From JAHQVK01 sp036788295 (GTDB lineage Bacteria; Myxococcota; Kuafuiibacteriia; Kuafuiibacteriales; Kuafuiibacteriaceae), in the NCBI GenBank assembly GCA_036788295.1, contig DAIQNR010000009.1:1-64000 (forward strand): 64,000 nt of DNA, read 5' to 3'. The stretch's first letter is position 1. Each line of letters starts with the position of its first letter. Shown here one piece after another: positions 10,075 through 19,457 of the stretch. A program made the translations under genes and the position numbers. The notes beneath the pieces were generated by a model. The model was not told where the DNA came from and ran no database searches. It saw only the letters and a program-made list of their open reading frames with translations.

Positions 10075-10593
10075 ATGCAGCTCGAGCCGACCCCGCTGTC
10101 CGGCCTGCACGTCGTTCGGCTCTCCCCCCGAATCGACGAGCGAGGCCACGCGACCCGGACCTTCGATCGGGGGGCGCTGGCCGAGCGGGGCCTGCCCGGG
10201 GGGATCGCCGAGACCACGGTGTCGTTTCATCGGGCCCTCGGGACGCTCCGCGCCCCCAACTGGCAACCGAACGAGGCCCGCGCCCTTCATGTCCTGCGGG
10301 GGAGCGTGTTCGTCGCGGTGGTGGACCTTCGGACCGGCTCGCCCACGCTCGGGCGATGGACGGGGCTCGGGCTCGACACCCTCCACCCGACGACGCTGTA
10401 TGTTCCACCCGGTTGCGCAGCCGGCTACCTGACCTTGGCCGAAGACACGGAGCTGCAGGTGCATGCCTCGGTGCCCCACGACCGCACCCAGCGCCGTCGC
10501 CTCCGCTGGGACGACCCGTCGGTGGGGATCCACTGGCCGATCCACCCAAGGATGATGTCGAGGCGCGACGCGGATGCGGCGATGGCCGCTTGA
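10075..10593 (+). CDS. RmlC-like cupin (dTDP-4-dehydrorhamnose 3,5-epimerase family), catalytic residues missing
   Basis: 172 residues. The RmlC fold is clear: D-E-R-G-H near the start, V-V-D-L-R-x-G-S-P-T-L-G-R-W, and the end R-W-D-D-P-S-V-G-I-H-W-P. Catalytic positions of the family do not match. The R-G-L-H-Y-Q motif with the base His reads R-A-P-N-W-Q; the G-K-L-V lysine is replaced; and G-F-A-H-G reads G-C-A-A-G. It is therefore probably not a classical 3,5-epimerase; a binding or regulatory role, or a changed reaction, is possible. It is divergent from the SDR-like gene and convergent with the TPR gene. Confidence 0.75.
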   Translation: MQLEPTPLSGLHVVRLSPRIDERGHATRTFDRGALAERGLPGGIAETTVSFHRALGTLRAPNWQPNEARALHVLRGSVFVAVVDLRTGSPTLGRWTGLGLDTLHPTTLYVPPGCAAGYLTLAEDTELQVHASVPHDRTQRRRLRWDDPSVGIHWPIHPRMMSRRDADAAMAA

Positions 10594-10605
10594 GCGCCCG
10601 TCTCC

Positions 10606-12048
10606 TCAGAACCGGCCAGCCTCGTCGAACAAGCGGAACGCCTCCAGCAACACGCCTTGCGCTTCCGCTGCGAGCCCACCCAATCGGCCGTCCCGTCCTG
10701 GCGCGCCTCCCGACCGAAACTCGGCCCGCCCTTCCCGCAGCTCGAGCAGGCTGCTGAGGGTCTCGAGGCTGCTGTCGAAACAGAGCCGCTCGAGCACCGT
10801 CCGATCGGCGAGCCCCTCGTCGAGCATGAGCGCGATGAGCGTGCCAGCGCCCTCCCCGACCTCGAGGTCGGGCAGACCCTGGGGCAGCGGGACGAGGGCT
10901 TCGACCAGGCGAGCGGCGAAGCTCGGCCCGCCTTCGAGCCGGCCGGACAAGAGGCGCCCCTCGATGAGCTCGAGCTGGCCCCAGAGCGCCGGCGCTCGGA
11001 CCTCGAGCAGCCCGGTGCGCCGGCCGAGTCCGAGGAATTCGATGATCTCTGGCACCGGGAAGCGAGCCAGATCAGCGACCAGAACCGGAGGGGCCCGGTC
11101 CCGGATGGCGACCGTGTCCTCGTCCTCTCCGGAGGGGGTGCGGGCCAGCTCGAGCACCGTTCGGCGGATGTCGGCGTCGTCCGGGGCGAGCGAGCGGGCC
11201 GCTTCGATCACCTCTCGGGCGTCGGCGATGCGGCCCTCCCGAAGCAGGAGCCTCCCCTTGTGGTGCAGCGCGTCCGCCCTCGCCGGGTCGAGCTCGTGGG
11301 CGAAGTCGAAGGCGGCGAGCGCCGACTCCACTCGACCCAGGTGCCGCAGGGCGAGCCCGAGCTCGACGTGGATTCGGGCCGAGGCCGGGTCGAGCCGAGC
11401 CGCGGCCTCGAACGCCTCCACCGCCCGCAAGAGCTCCCCCGACTCGCGAAGGGCGAGTCCTAGGTTCACGAAGCCGTCGGCCCGGCTCGGGCGGGCCCGA
11501 GCGACCGCCTCGAAGTGGGAGACCGCCTCGCGGGGCCGGCCCGCCGCGCACAGCGCCATGGCGAGCCCGTTTCGGTGCTCGAGCCGCGTTGGCGCGAGCA
11601 CGAAGGCGCACCGCCACGCCTCGACCGCCTCCGCGGCCCGGCCCTGGCGCTCCGCGACCAAGCCGAGCAGAGCGTGGGCGCCCGGATCGGCGGGGCTCTG
11701 CTCGAGCGCCGACCGAAGGTGGGCCTCCGCCGCCCGCAGCCGCGCCAGCCGCCCCCCGCTGGACCCCGCGAGCGCCGCCCGGGCGTGCCACCGCGCGGCG
11801 AGCACGGCGAGCTCGGGATCGAGGCCGCACGCCTCGAGCCGCGCCTCCACCAAAGCGATCGCGTCGTCCACCGAGCCGAGCTCCGCTTCGAGCCGCGCCG
11901 CCCGGGCTACCGCCGCCGCCGGCGCCGTGCGGGGCCAATCGCTCCGGACGAGACCTCGGACCAACACCAGCGCCTCGGCCCCTCGACCGGAGGCGCTCAA
12001 CTCGGCCGCCCGATCCAGGGCGGTGACCGTTTGCGGCTCCGGTGCCAC
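10606..12048 (-). CDS. TPR-repeat protein with C-terminal DUF4388 domain
   Basis: 480 residues from GTG 12048. Residues about 20-300 are tetratricopeptide-like helices (for example A-H-A-L-L-G-L-V-A-E-R-Q-G-R-A and F-V-N-L-G-L-A-L-R-E-S-G). The C-terminal third has I-I-E-F-L-G-L-G-R-R-T-G-L-L-E-V followed by G-Q-L-E-L-I-E-G-R, the hallmark of DUF4388 (PATAN-related), a domain common in Myxococcota regulatory proteins. No signal peptide or membrane segment, so a cytoplasmic scaffold or signalling adaptor is likely. It is divergent from the tail-anchored gene at 12154, with a 105-bp spacer. Confidence 0.85.
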   Translation of the reverse strand: MAPEPQTVTALDRAAELSASGRGAEALVLVRGLVRSDWPRTAPAAAVARAARLEAELGSVDDAIALVEARLEACGLDPELAVLAARWHARAALAGSSGGRLARLRAAEAHLRSALEQSPADPGAHALLGLVAERQGRAAEAVEAWRCAFVLAPTRLEHRNGLAMALCAAGRPREAVSHFEAVARARPSRADGFVNLGLALRESGELLRAVEAFEAAARLDPASARIHVELGLALRHLGRVESALAAFDFAHELDPARADALHHKGRLLLREGRIADAREVIEAARSLAPDDADIRRTVLELARTPSGEDEDTVAIRDRAPPVLVADLARFPVPEIIEFLGLGRRTGLLEVRAPALWGQLELIEGRLLSGRLEGGPSFAARLVEALVPLPQGLPDLEVGEGAGTLIALMLDEGLADRTVLERLCFDSSLETLSSLLELREGRAEFRSGGAPGRDGRLGGLAAEAQGVLLEAFRLFDEAGRF

Positions 12049-12153
12049 GCCCCGTCGCTACCCGCGGCGGGGACAACGGGCAACCGGAGGCCGGGTCCGG
12101 TCGTCCGGTGTTTGGGGTCTGCGCGCCCGGGCCGCGTCTGGTAACATGAAGCG

Positions 12154-12678
12154 GTGGGGAGTCGGGACCTCGATGGCGACGAGCTGGACGATCTCATCGA
12201 CGCCCGACTCGACGAGAGGCGACCGCTCGGAGCGCGCGCGACCTCGAAGTCGGCGCCGGTCGAGTTCGAGGGCGCGGACCGGCTCGCCGACGAGATTCTG
12301 TCCGACCGGCCATCGATGGCGGACGACGACCTGTCGCTGTCCGCCGTGCTCGAGGCGTTTCCGTCGTTCTCGCCCAAAGACGCCATGGTGGGCGCCCCGA
12401 TGAACGACGAGCCGACGGAGCTGATGACGGCGATGGCGGTCGAGCTCCACGGGCCGGCCTCGCTCGGACCGAACTCTGCCGAGCGAAAACCCACGGTTCG
12501 TCGGTCCCGGCTCCCGAGCGAGGTCATTCGCCGGGCGGTCGTGAGCGCGGAGGCCCGGCGCCTCGAGGTCGCCCCTCGGGTCGAGGTGGACGAGCCGTCC
12601 CGACTGCCGCGCGGGCTCGCGCTCGCCGTGCTGGCGCTGACCCTGCTCGGGCTCGCCCTGGGCTATGCGCTCGGCTGA
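12154..12678 (+). CDS. hypothetical protein with C-terminal membrane anchor
   Basis: 174 residues, GTG start at 12154 chosen as the most upstream start near an A/G-rich stretch. An acidic, low-complexity N-terminus (D-G-D-E-L-D-D-L-I-D) is followed by a basic patch and, at residues 152-172, a single hydrophobic helix (ALAVLALTLLGLALGYAL) ending at the C-terminus. This is the layout of a tail-anchored or single-pass inner-membrane protein. I recognise no family. Its stop is about 39 bp before the aminotransferase start, so co-transcription is plausible. Confidence 0.6.
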   Translation: MGSRDLDGDELDDLIDARLDERRPLGARATSKSAPVEFEGADRLADEILSDRPSMADDDLSLSAVLEAFPSFSPKDAMVGAPMNDEPTELMTAMAVELHGPASLGPNSAERKPTVRRSRLPSEVIRRAVVSAEARRLEVAPRVEVDEPSRLPRGLALAVLALTLLGLALGYALG

Positions 12679-12717
12679 GCCTTGCCCCGAGGGTGCCGGA
12701 GGTTGCACAAGGGGCCG

Positions 12718-13887
12718 GTGACGGTCTCGCGAAAGCTGCGACCCTTCGGCACCACCATCTTCAGCGAGATGTCCCGGCTCGCAGCGGAACGAGGCGCGGT
12801 CAACCTGGGTCAGGGCTTTCCTGATTTCGAGGGTCCGGAGCCGATCCGAGAGGCGGCGGTCGCTGCGCTTCGGGCCGGGCACAACCAGTACGCCCGCTCC
12901 CAAGGCTTGCCCCAGCTCGTCGAGGCGATCGCGGCCGCACGGGAGGAGGACCACGGGCTCCGCTACGACCCGATGACCGAGGTCGCGGTGTTCTCCGGGG
13001 CCACCGAGGGCCTCATGTCGGCGATGCTCGGGCTGCTCGACCCCGGGGACGAGGTCGTGTTCTTCGAGCCGGTCTACGACAGCTACCCGGCCTGCGCGGC
13101 CATGGCCGGCGCCGTAGCCCGGTACCACACCCTGGAGTTCCCGGACTTCGCCGTGGACGAGGACCGCCTCCGGGCGCTCGTGACCGAAAAGACCAGGATG
13201 ATCGTGGTGAACACCCCGCACAACCCGACCGGAAAGGTGTTCTCTGCCGACGAGCTCGAGCGGGTGGCGAAGGTCGCCCGCGAGCACGACCTCATCGTGC
13301 TGACGGACGAGGTCTACGAGCACCTCACCTACGACGGGCACCGGCACGTCGCGATGGCGAGCCTCCCCGGGATGCGGGAGCGGACGCTGTCGGTGTCGAG
13401 CGTGGGCAAGACCTGGTCGTTCACCGGGTGGAAGGTGGGGTGGGCCACCGGTCCCGCCTCGCTCGTGAAGGCCGCGCAGGCTGCCCACCAGTTCGTCACC
13501 TTCTCGACCGCCACCCCGCTTCAGCACGGCGCGGCCCACGCCCTCCGCCACTTTCGCGGGCCGTTCCTCGAGTCACTGCAGGCGGAATACCAGGCCCGCC
13601 GAGACCGGCTGCTCGAGGTGCTCGAGCGGGTGGGCTTCTCGGTGCGCCCGCCCGCCGGCGCCTACTTCGTGCTCGCCGATTTTCGGCCGCTGTTCGACGG
13701 GGACGACCTCGCGTTTGCCCACCACCTGCTCGAAGTCGCGAACGTCGCCGCCATCCCTCCGAGCGGATTCTATCCGGCCCGGCCGGAGGCCGGACGCCAC
13801 CTGGTCCGCTTCGCGTTCTGCAAGCGCGCCGAGACCCTCGAAGCGGCCGCGGCCGGGCTCGAGCGCCTCGCGCCGAGGCGCCCGTGA
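12718..13887 (+). CDS. class I/II PLP-dependent aminotransferase (kynurenine/glutamine/methionine type)
   Basis: 389 residues, fold type I aminotransferase. N-L-G-Q-G-F-P-D-F near the start, N-Q-Y-A-R-S-Q-G, N-T-P-H-N-P-T-G-K-V, L-T-D-E-V-Y-E-H-L, and the PLP lysine in S-S-V-G-K-T-W-S-F-T-G-W-K-V-G-W are as in kynurenine-oxoglutarate transaminase, glutamine transaminase K and E. coli YbdL. The C-terminal substrate Arg lies in V-R-F-A-F-C-K. GTG 12718 has AAGGGG just upstream, and the alignment of the family begins there; a TTG at 12682 is less likely. The next gene overlaps its stop (GTGA). Confidence 0.9.
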   Translation: MTVSRKLRPFGTTIFSEMSRLAAERGAVNLGQGFPDFEGPEPIREAAVAALRAGHNQYARSQGLPQLVEAIAAAREEDHGLRYDPMTEVAVFSGATEGLMSAMLGLLDPGDEVVFFEPVYDSYPACAAMAGAVARYHTLEFPDFAVDEDRLRALVTEKTRMIVVNTPHNPTGKVFSADELERVAKVAREHDLIVLTDEVYEHLTYDGHRHVAMASLPGMRERTLSVSSVGKTWSFTGWKVGWATGPASLVKAAQAAHQFVTFSTATPLQHGAAHALRHFRGPFLESLQAEYQARRDRLLEVLERVGFSVRPPAGAYFVLADFRPLFDGDDLAFAHHLLEVANVAAIPPSGFYPARPEAGRHLVRFAFCKRAETLEAAAAGLERLAPRRP

Positions 13888-14900
13888 CCGACGCCCCTCT
13901 GCCGGTGGCGTTGATCGTCGGATTCCTCGGCTCGGGCAAGACCACCCTGGTCAACCATCTGCTGAGGGCCGCGCCCGAGCGCCGCATCGGGGTTCTGGTC
14001 AACGACTTCGGCGAGACCGCGATCGACGCCGACCTCGTCGTGTCGCAAGCCGAGGGCGTCATCGGGCTCGCGAACGGCTGCATCTGCTGCTCGCTGCGGG
14101 GGGAGCTCGGCCGGACGCTGATGGGCCTCGCCGAAGCTTCGGACCGGCCGGAGCACCTCCTGCTCGAGGCGAGCGGGGTGTCGGAGCCCCGCCCGATGCT
14201 CGAGGTCTTGCTCGAGCTCGAGCGCATGCAAGTCATCCGGCTCGACGCGGTGATCGCCGTGGAGCCGGTCGTCTCCGAGGCGGCCGATGCCAACTCGGCC
14301 GCGCTCGCCGAGCGGCAGCGACAGGCCGCGGACTTCCTCATCCTCACGAAAGCGGACCTCGCCTCGCCCACGCTCGCCGCCGCCCGGACGAGAGAGCTCA
14401 CCGAGTCCGGGCGTCGGGTGCTCGTCGCATCGCAAGACAATCTGCCGCCGGATGTCCTGCTCGGCCTCGAGGGCTCGCCCGAACGGTGGGCCGAGCGCGA
14501 CCTCTCCGTCCGGCTCGAAGGGCTCCCCGCCGGCGGCCCGGACGTGGCCCACGGCTACCGGACGTGGCGCTTCGTCACCGAGGTCCCGGTCCCGATCCGG
14601 CCGCTCGTGGCCTGCCTACGGGCGCTTCCCCCGGCGGTGCTGCGGGCGAAAGGCTTCTTGCACTTACTCGAGCGGCCGGGGGACCGCCTCCTCCTTCACT
14701 TGACCGGCTCGAGGGTACAGCTGCGCACGGTGGGCAGCTGGGGCGAGACCCCGCCGCGAAGCGAGCTCGTGTTCATCGGGAGGGACTCCGAGGTGAACCC
14801 CGATGCGCTCGCCGCCGAGCTCGAGACCGCCCTTCGCGGCGTCGCCGGCGCGCCCCCGCCTGACGTCCTCACCTGGCGCCGGGATTTCGACGAGCCCTGA
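13884..14900 (+). CDS. G3E-family GTPase (CobW/YjiA-like metallochaperone)
   Basis: 338 residues starting GTG in the GTGA overlap. Walker A is G-F-L-G-S-G-K-T-T near residues 11-19. The family metal-binding C-I-C-C-S-L-R-G is near residues 62-69, switch-like E-A-S-G-V-S-E-P follows, and T-K-A-D stands for the NKxD guanine motif. The C-terminal half has the CobW_C domain (G-F-L-H-L and a final D-V-L-T-W-R-R). Such proteins load metals into enzymes, typically cobalt, zinc or nickel. The client here is not evident; the aminotransferase uses PLP and no metal, so coupling may be purely regulatory. Confidence 0.9.
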   Translation: MTDAPLPVALIVGFLGSGKTTLVNHLLRAAPERRIGVLVNDFGETAIDADLVVSQAEGVIGLANGCICCSLRGELGRTLMGLAEASDRPEHLLLEASGVSEPRPMLEVLLELERMQVIRLDAVIAVEPVVSEAADANSAALAERQRQAADFLILTKADLASPTLAAARTRELTESGRRVLVASQDNLPPDVLLGLEGSPERWAERDLSVRLEGLPAGGPDVAHGYRTWRFVTEVPVPIRPLVACLRALPPAVLRAKGFLHLLERPGDRLLLHLTGSRVQLRTVGSWGETPPRSELVFIGRDSEVNPDALAAELETALRGVAGAPPPDVLTWRRDFDEP

Positions 14901-14923
14901 GCCCCGCGGGACCGGAGCAACCC

Positions 14924-15023
14924 NNNNNNNNNNNNNNNNNNNNNNNNNNNNNNNNNNNNNNNNNNNNNNNNNNNNNNNNNNNNNNNNNNNNNNNNNNNNN
15001 NNNNNNNNNNNNNNNNNNNNNNN
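14924..15023. other. assembly gap (100 N) between genes
   Basis: A run of exactly 100 N, a conventional placeholder of unknown true length. Flanks show no shared end, unlike the other gaps in this window. Sequence between the GTPase stop and the ferredoxin start may be missing. Confidence 0.98.
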
Positions 15024-15077
15024 CCGAATGGGTGACTGCGAGGCGCTGGGCCGGGGTACTTGGGGTAGCCTCATCGG

Positions 15078-15398
15078 GTGCCGATCGTTCGATTCGAAGG
15101 GCGTGAACTCGACGTCCTCTCCGGTTCCCACCTTCGCGACGTCCTGCTCGAGGCCGGCACGAGCCCGCACGGCGGCCGCTCGAAATGGCTCAATTGCCGT
15201 GGATTCGGCACCTGCGGGACCTGCGCGGTCGAGATTCAGGGCACGGTGGCCCCTCCGAGCGCCAGGGAGCGGGCGCGGCTCTCCTTTCCTCCCCACCGGC
15301 CCGAATCCGGGCTCCGCCTCGCCTGCCAGGTCCGGGTGGAGCACGATCTCACGGTGACCAAGCACCCCGGGTTCTGGGGAGAGCAGGTCGCGAAGTGA
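15078..15398 (+). CDS. [2Fe-2S] ferredoxin
   Basis: 106 residues from GTG 15078. Plant-type ferredoxin with the ligands in C-R-G-F-G-T-C-G-T-C (C-x5-C-x2-C, residues 40-49) and the fourth Cys in L-A-C-Q near residue 84. Beta-strands V-R-F-E-G and A-V-E-I-Q-G frame the site. The stop overlaps the GTG of the 5-oxoprolinase gene (GTGA), so the two are coupled. Oxoprolinases are ATP-dependent hydrolases and need no ferredoxin, so the pairing is unexplained and may be just operon sharing. The upstream edge lies 54 bp from an assembly gap. Confidence 0.88.
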   Translation: MPIVRFEGRELDVLSGSHLRDVLLEAGTSPHGGRSKWLNCRGFGTCGTCAVEIQGTVAPPSARERARLSFPPHRPESGLRLACQVRVEHDLTVTKHPGFWGEQVAK

Positions 15399-18300
15399 GC
15401 TGGGCGTTTTTCATCGACCGGGGCGGAACCTTCACCGACTGCATCGGGCTCGGCCCTGACGGACAGGTGAAGGTCACGAAGGTGCTGTCTTCGGACTTCG
15501 CGCCGGTGGAGGGGATCCGGCGGCTGCTCGGCCTCGGGCCGGACGATTCGGTGCCGCCGTGCACGGTGCGCATGGGCACCACGGTCGCGACCAACGCGCT
15601 GCTCGAGCGGCGGGGGGCGCCCACCGCCGTCGCGCTCACCCGGGGCTTCGCCGACGTGCTCCGAATCGGCACCCAGGCCAGGCCGGACATCTTCGCCCTC
15701 GAGATCGCGGACCCTCCGCCGCTCGCGTCGGCGGTGGTGCAAGTTGATCTGCGGCTCGACCGAAACGGCGAGCCGCTGGTGGCTCCGGCCGCCGATCTTC
15801 TGCCCTTCGACGAGGCGAAGCTGTGTACGGAGCTCCGCTCGCTCGTCGAGCGAGGCCTGCAGAGCCTCGCCGTCGTGATCCTCAACGGCCACCTCGACGG
15901 CGCAGCGGAGCTGCGGGTGGCGGCGATCGCTCGGCAAGCCGGCTTTCGCCACGTCGTGTGCTCCCACGAAGTGGCGCCGCGGCTCGGGCTCGTGGCCAGG
16001 GGGGACACCACCGTCGTGGACGCCTACCTGACCCCGCTGCTCGAAGCGTACCTGGCGGAGCTTCAGCGAGCGCTGCCCGGCAGCCGGATCCTCGTCATGC
16101 AGAGCAGCGGCGGCCTCGTGGCCGCCTCCCGGTTTCGAGGCCGAGACGCCGTGCTCTCCGGGCCGGCTGGGGGGGTCGTCGCCGCCCACCGGGTGGCAGA
16201 GTGGGAGGGCGGCGGACCGGCGATCGCCTTCGACATGGGGGGGACATCCACCGATGTGACCCGCATCGGCGCCCAGCCCGACCGGGTGCACGAGGCCGAG
16301 GTGGCCGGGGTCAGGCTGGTGGCGCCGATGATGGACATCCACACCGTCGCCGCCGGCGGCGGGTCCATCTGCCGGTTCGACGGGGTCCGGCTGACGGTGG
16401 GCCCGGACAGCGCCGGGGCGTCGCCGGGTCCGCTGTGCTACGGCGACCCCGCCGCGACCGAGATCACGCTGACCGACGCGAACCTCGTGCTCGGTCGCCT
16501 GCGGCCGGACCGCTTTCCATTTCCGCTCGACCGCGACCGCGCCCACGCCGCCTTGGCCACGCTCGCGGGGCGCGTCCCCGGGCGATCCACCGCCGAATCG
16601 GTGGCCGAGGGCTTCATCGAAGTGGCGGAGGAGGCGATGGCGGAGGCGATCCGTCACGTCACCGTGCGCCGGGGCCACGACGCCAGAGAGCACGCGCTCG
16701 TCGTGTTCGGGGGCGCCGGCGGCCAGCACGCCTCCGGGCTCGCCCGCCGGCTGGGCATGGCGCGGGTCCTGGTGCCCCCGTTCTCCGGGGTGCTCTCCGC
16801 CTACGGCATGGCGCTCGCCGACGTGCGGCACGACGGTTTCACCGACCTCGGCGCCCTCCCACTCGACGCGGGACTCCAGCGGCTCCGCCCGGTCTTTCGG
16901 CAGCTCGAGGCCGAGGGCCGGGAGGCCCTCCGTGATCAGGGCTTCGAGGACGCGGACCGCTTCGAGCGGCGCCTCGACCTCAGGTACCTCGGGACGGAGG
17001 CGAGCATCGAGCTTCCCTTCGACCCGAGCGAAACGCAGGAAGACCTGCGCAACCGTTTCGAAGCGGAGCACCAACGGCAGTGGGGGCACCGCCGAGTTGG
17101 GCACCCAGTGGAGCTGGTGGTCGCGCGGGTCGCAGCCGTCGCCCAGGCTCCGGCGCCTCCGTTCGAGTCCCCCAAACCATCGGAAGCGGAGCGGTCGCCG
17201 AAATCGACGCGGTCGCCAGAATCAGCGAAATCGACGGTATCGGAGGGATCGGAGGAAGGGGAGGGATCCACGGGATCGGTGGAATCCACGGGATCGGTGG
17301 AATCCACGGGATCGGCGGAATCCACGGGATCGGCGGAATCCACGGGATCGGCGGAATCCACGGGATCGGNNNNNNNNNNNNNNNNNNNNNNNNNNNNNNN
17401 NNNNNNNNNNNNNNNNNNNNNNNNNNNNNNNNNNNNNNNNNNNNNNNNNNNNNNNNNNNNNNNNNNNNNGCGGAATCCACGGGATCGGCGGAATCCACGG
17501 GATCGGCGGAATCCACGGGATCGGCGGAATCCACGGGATCGGTGGAATCCACGGGAGCGCCGGAATCAGGTGGATCCCCTGGTTCGGCGGCGCCACCGAC
17601 CCTGGCGCGCCCGAAGACCGCCCCGCTCTACCTCGGGGGAACGTGGCTCGAAGTGCCGGTGGTCGAGAGAGAGTCGCTTGGCTCCGAAAGTCTGCTCGAG
17701 GGCCCCGCGCTCGTGGTGGAGGCGACGGGCACGGTGGTGATCGAGCCTGGTTTTTCGGCCAGGAGTGGGCGCTCCCTGGCGCTCGAGCGCATCGCTGCCG
17801 ATCCTGCCCCAGCCCAGCCCGGTCCGGCTTCGCTCGACGCCCCGGATCCCGTGTTGCTCGAGGTCTACAACCATCGGTTCATGGCGCTCGCCGAGCGCAT
17901 GGGCCTCGTTCTGCGCCGCACGGCGACCTCGGTGAACATCCGGGAGCGGCTCGACTTCTCGTGCGCCGTCTTCGACGGCGCCGGCCGGCTGGTCGCCAAC
18001 GCCCCCCACATCCCCGTCCACCTCGGAGCGATGGGCGAGTCGGTGGCCGCGCTGGTCGAGCAGCACCCGGACATGGAGCCGGGCGACGTCTTCGTGACCA
18101 ACGACCCCGCCGCCGGTGGATCCCACCTGCCCGACATCACCGTGGTCACCCCCGTCTTCCGAGGAGGCGTTCGCCGCTTCTTCGTGGCCTGCCGGGGCCA
18201 CCACGAGGACGTCGGAGGGATCACCCCGGGATCGATGCCGCCGTTTTCCCAATCGCTCGCCGAAGAGGGCGTGGTGCTGCGAGGTCTCCGGCTGGTTCAG

Positions 18301-19353
18301 GGCGGTCGTTTCCTCCGTGAGCCGGTGGAGGCGGCCTTTCGGGCTGGCCCGCACCCCGCTCGCCGCCCCGAGCAGAACCTCGGGGATCTCGCCGCGCAGG
18401 TCGCCGCCAACGCTGCCGGGGTCGGGCTGCTCGACGAGTGGGTCGCCGACAGAGGTCTGGACGAGATCGAGGCCTACATGGGCCACGTGCAGCGGGACGC
18501 CGCTCGACGGGTGGAGGACGCGATCGAGGGCCTTGGCGAGGGAGAGCACCGATTCGAGGACCAGCTCGACGACGGCACCGCGGTCGTCGCGACGCTCACC
18601 GTGCGAGGGCGTCGGTTGACCGTCGACTTCGGCGGGACCGGCCGGGCGATCCCCGGGAACCTGAACGCGCCCCGAGCGGTCACGGTGGCCGCCGTCCTCT
18701 ACGTGCTGCGGGCTTTGGTGGGGGCCTCGATCCCGCTGAACGCCGGGTGCCTCGACCCGGTGGAATTGCGAATTCCCGCCGGATCTTTGCTCTCACCTCC
18801 GGCCGACGCCGCCGTGGCCGGAGGCAACGTGGAGACTTCGCAGCGGGTGGTCGATGTCTTGCTCGGCGCGGTGGGCCGGGCCGCGGCCAGCCAGGGCACC
18901 ATGAACAACCTGAGCTTCGGCAACCCCACTTTCGGCTACTACGAGACGATCGGGGGCGGCGCCGGGGCCACCCCGTTTGCGCCGGGCCGAAGCGGGGTCC
19001 ACACCCACATGACCAACACCCGCATCACCGACCCGGAAGTGCTCGAGGCCCGGTTTCCGGTCCGCGTGGTGCAATTCGGGCTTCGCCCCGACTCGGCAGG
19101 GGCCGGCCACCACCGGGGCGGCGACGGGGTGGTCCGCGAACTGGAGGTGCTCGAGGCCCTGCAAGTCAGCCTGCTGAGCGAGCGAAGGGAGCGAGCGCCC
19201 TTCGGTCTCGCCGGGGGAGAGCCAGGGCGAGCGGGACGAAACCAGCTCGGCGGAAAAGACGTGGGCGGGAAGGCCAGCGCGTCGCTCGCGCCTGGCCAGC
19301 GCATTCGCATCGAGACCCCGGGCGGCGGTGGGTTCGGACAGAAACGAGCCTGA
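15395..19353 (+). CDS. ATP-dependent 5-oxoprolinase / hydantoinase A-B fusion, with assembly gap
   Basis: One gene broken only by the N run at 17370-17469. The N-terminal HyuA half has F-I-D-R-G-G-T-F-T-D-C, M-G-T-T-V-A-T-N-A-L-L-E-R-R-G and F-D-M-G-G-T-S-T-D-V (actin-like ATPase). The C-terminal HyuB half begins about 17840 (V-L-L-E-V-Y-N-H-R-F) and contains N-D-P-A-A-G-G-S-H-L-P-D and H-M-T-N-T-R-I-T-D-P-E. The product would hydrolyse 5-oxoproline or a cyclic amide to the open acid in the cytoplasm. The frame appears to shift across the gap, but joining the two 55-bp identical flanks restores a single frame. The linker between the halves carries a hexapeptide repeat (E-S-T-G-S-A) that is not typical of the family. 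Confidence 0.88.
17264..17559 (+). repeat. 18-bp coding tandem repeat (ESTGSA/V) split by a 100-N gap
   Basis: Left of the gap, five complete or nearly complete units and a partial one (17264-17369); right of it, units from 17471 to about 17559, the last degenerate. The consensus GGAATCCACGGGATCGGC encodes Glu-Ser-Thr-Gly-Ser-Ala. Upstream codons (17180-17263) look like older, degenerate Ser/Lys/Glu versions. The sequences 17315-17369 and 17470-17524 are identical (55 bp), and the match cannot be extended to a further unit. Confidence 0.93.
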
Positions 19354-19457
19354 CCCACCCGGCGATGCGAATGTGGCGCGGCCCTAGGAACGCCGCAGCC
19401 CGGGCGAGCAGGCGACGGAAACCGCCGCCTGCCGAGACCCTGGGCCGCGCGCTCCGC

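Noticed and set aside
11589..12026. Open Arg/Pro-rich frame antisense to the TPR gene
   Set aside because: Composition is that of a shadow frame, with no motif; the TPR-DUF4388 reading explains the region.
17370..17469. Real frameshift in the 5-oxoprolinase gene
   Set aside because: The frame change comes from the arbitrary 100-N length; an overlap of 1, 19, 37 or 55 bp restores one frame.
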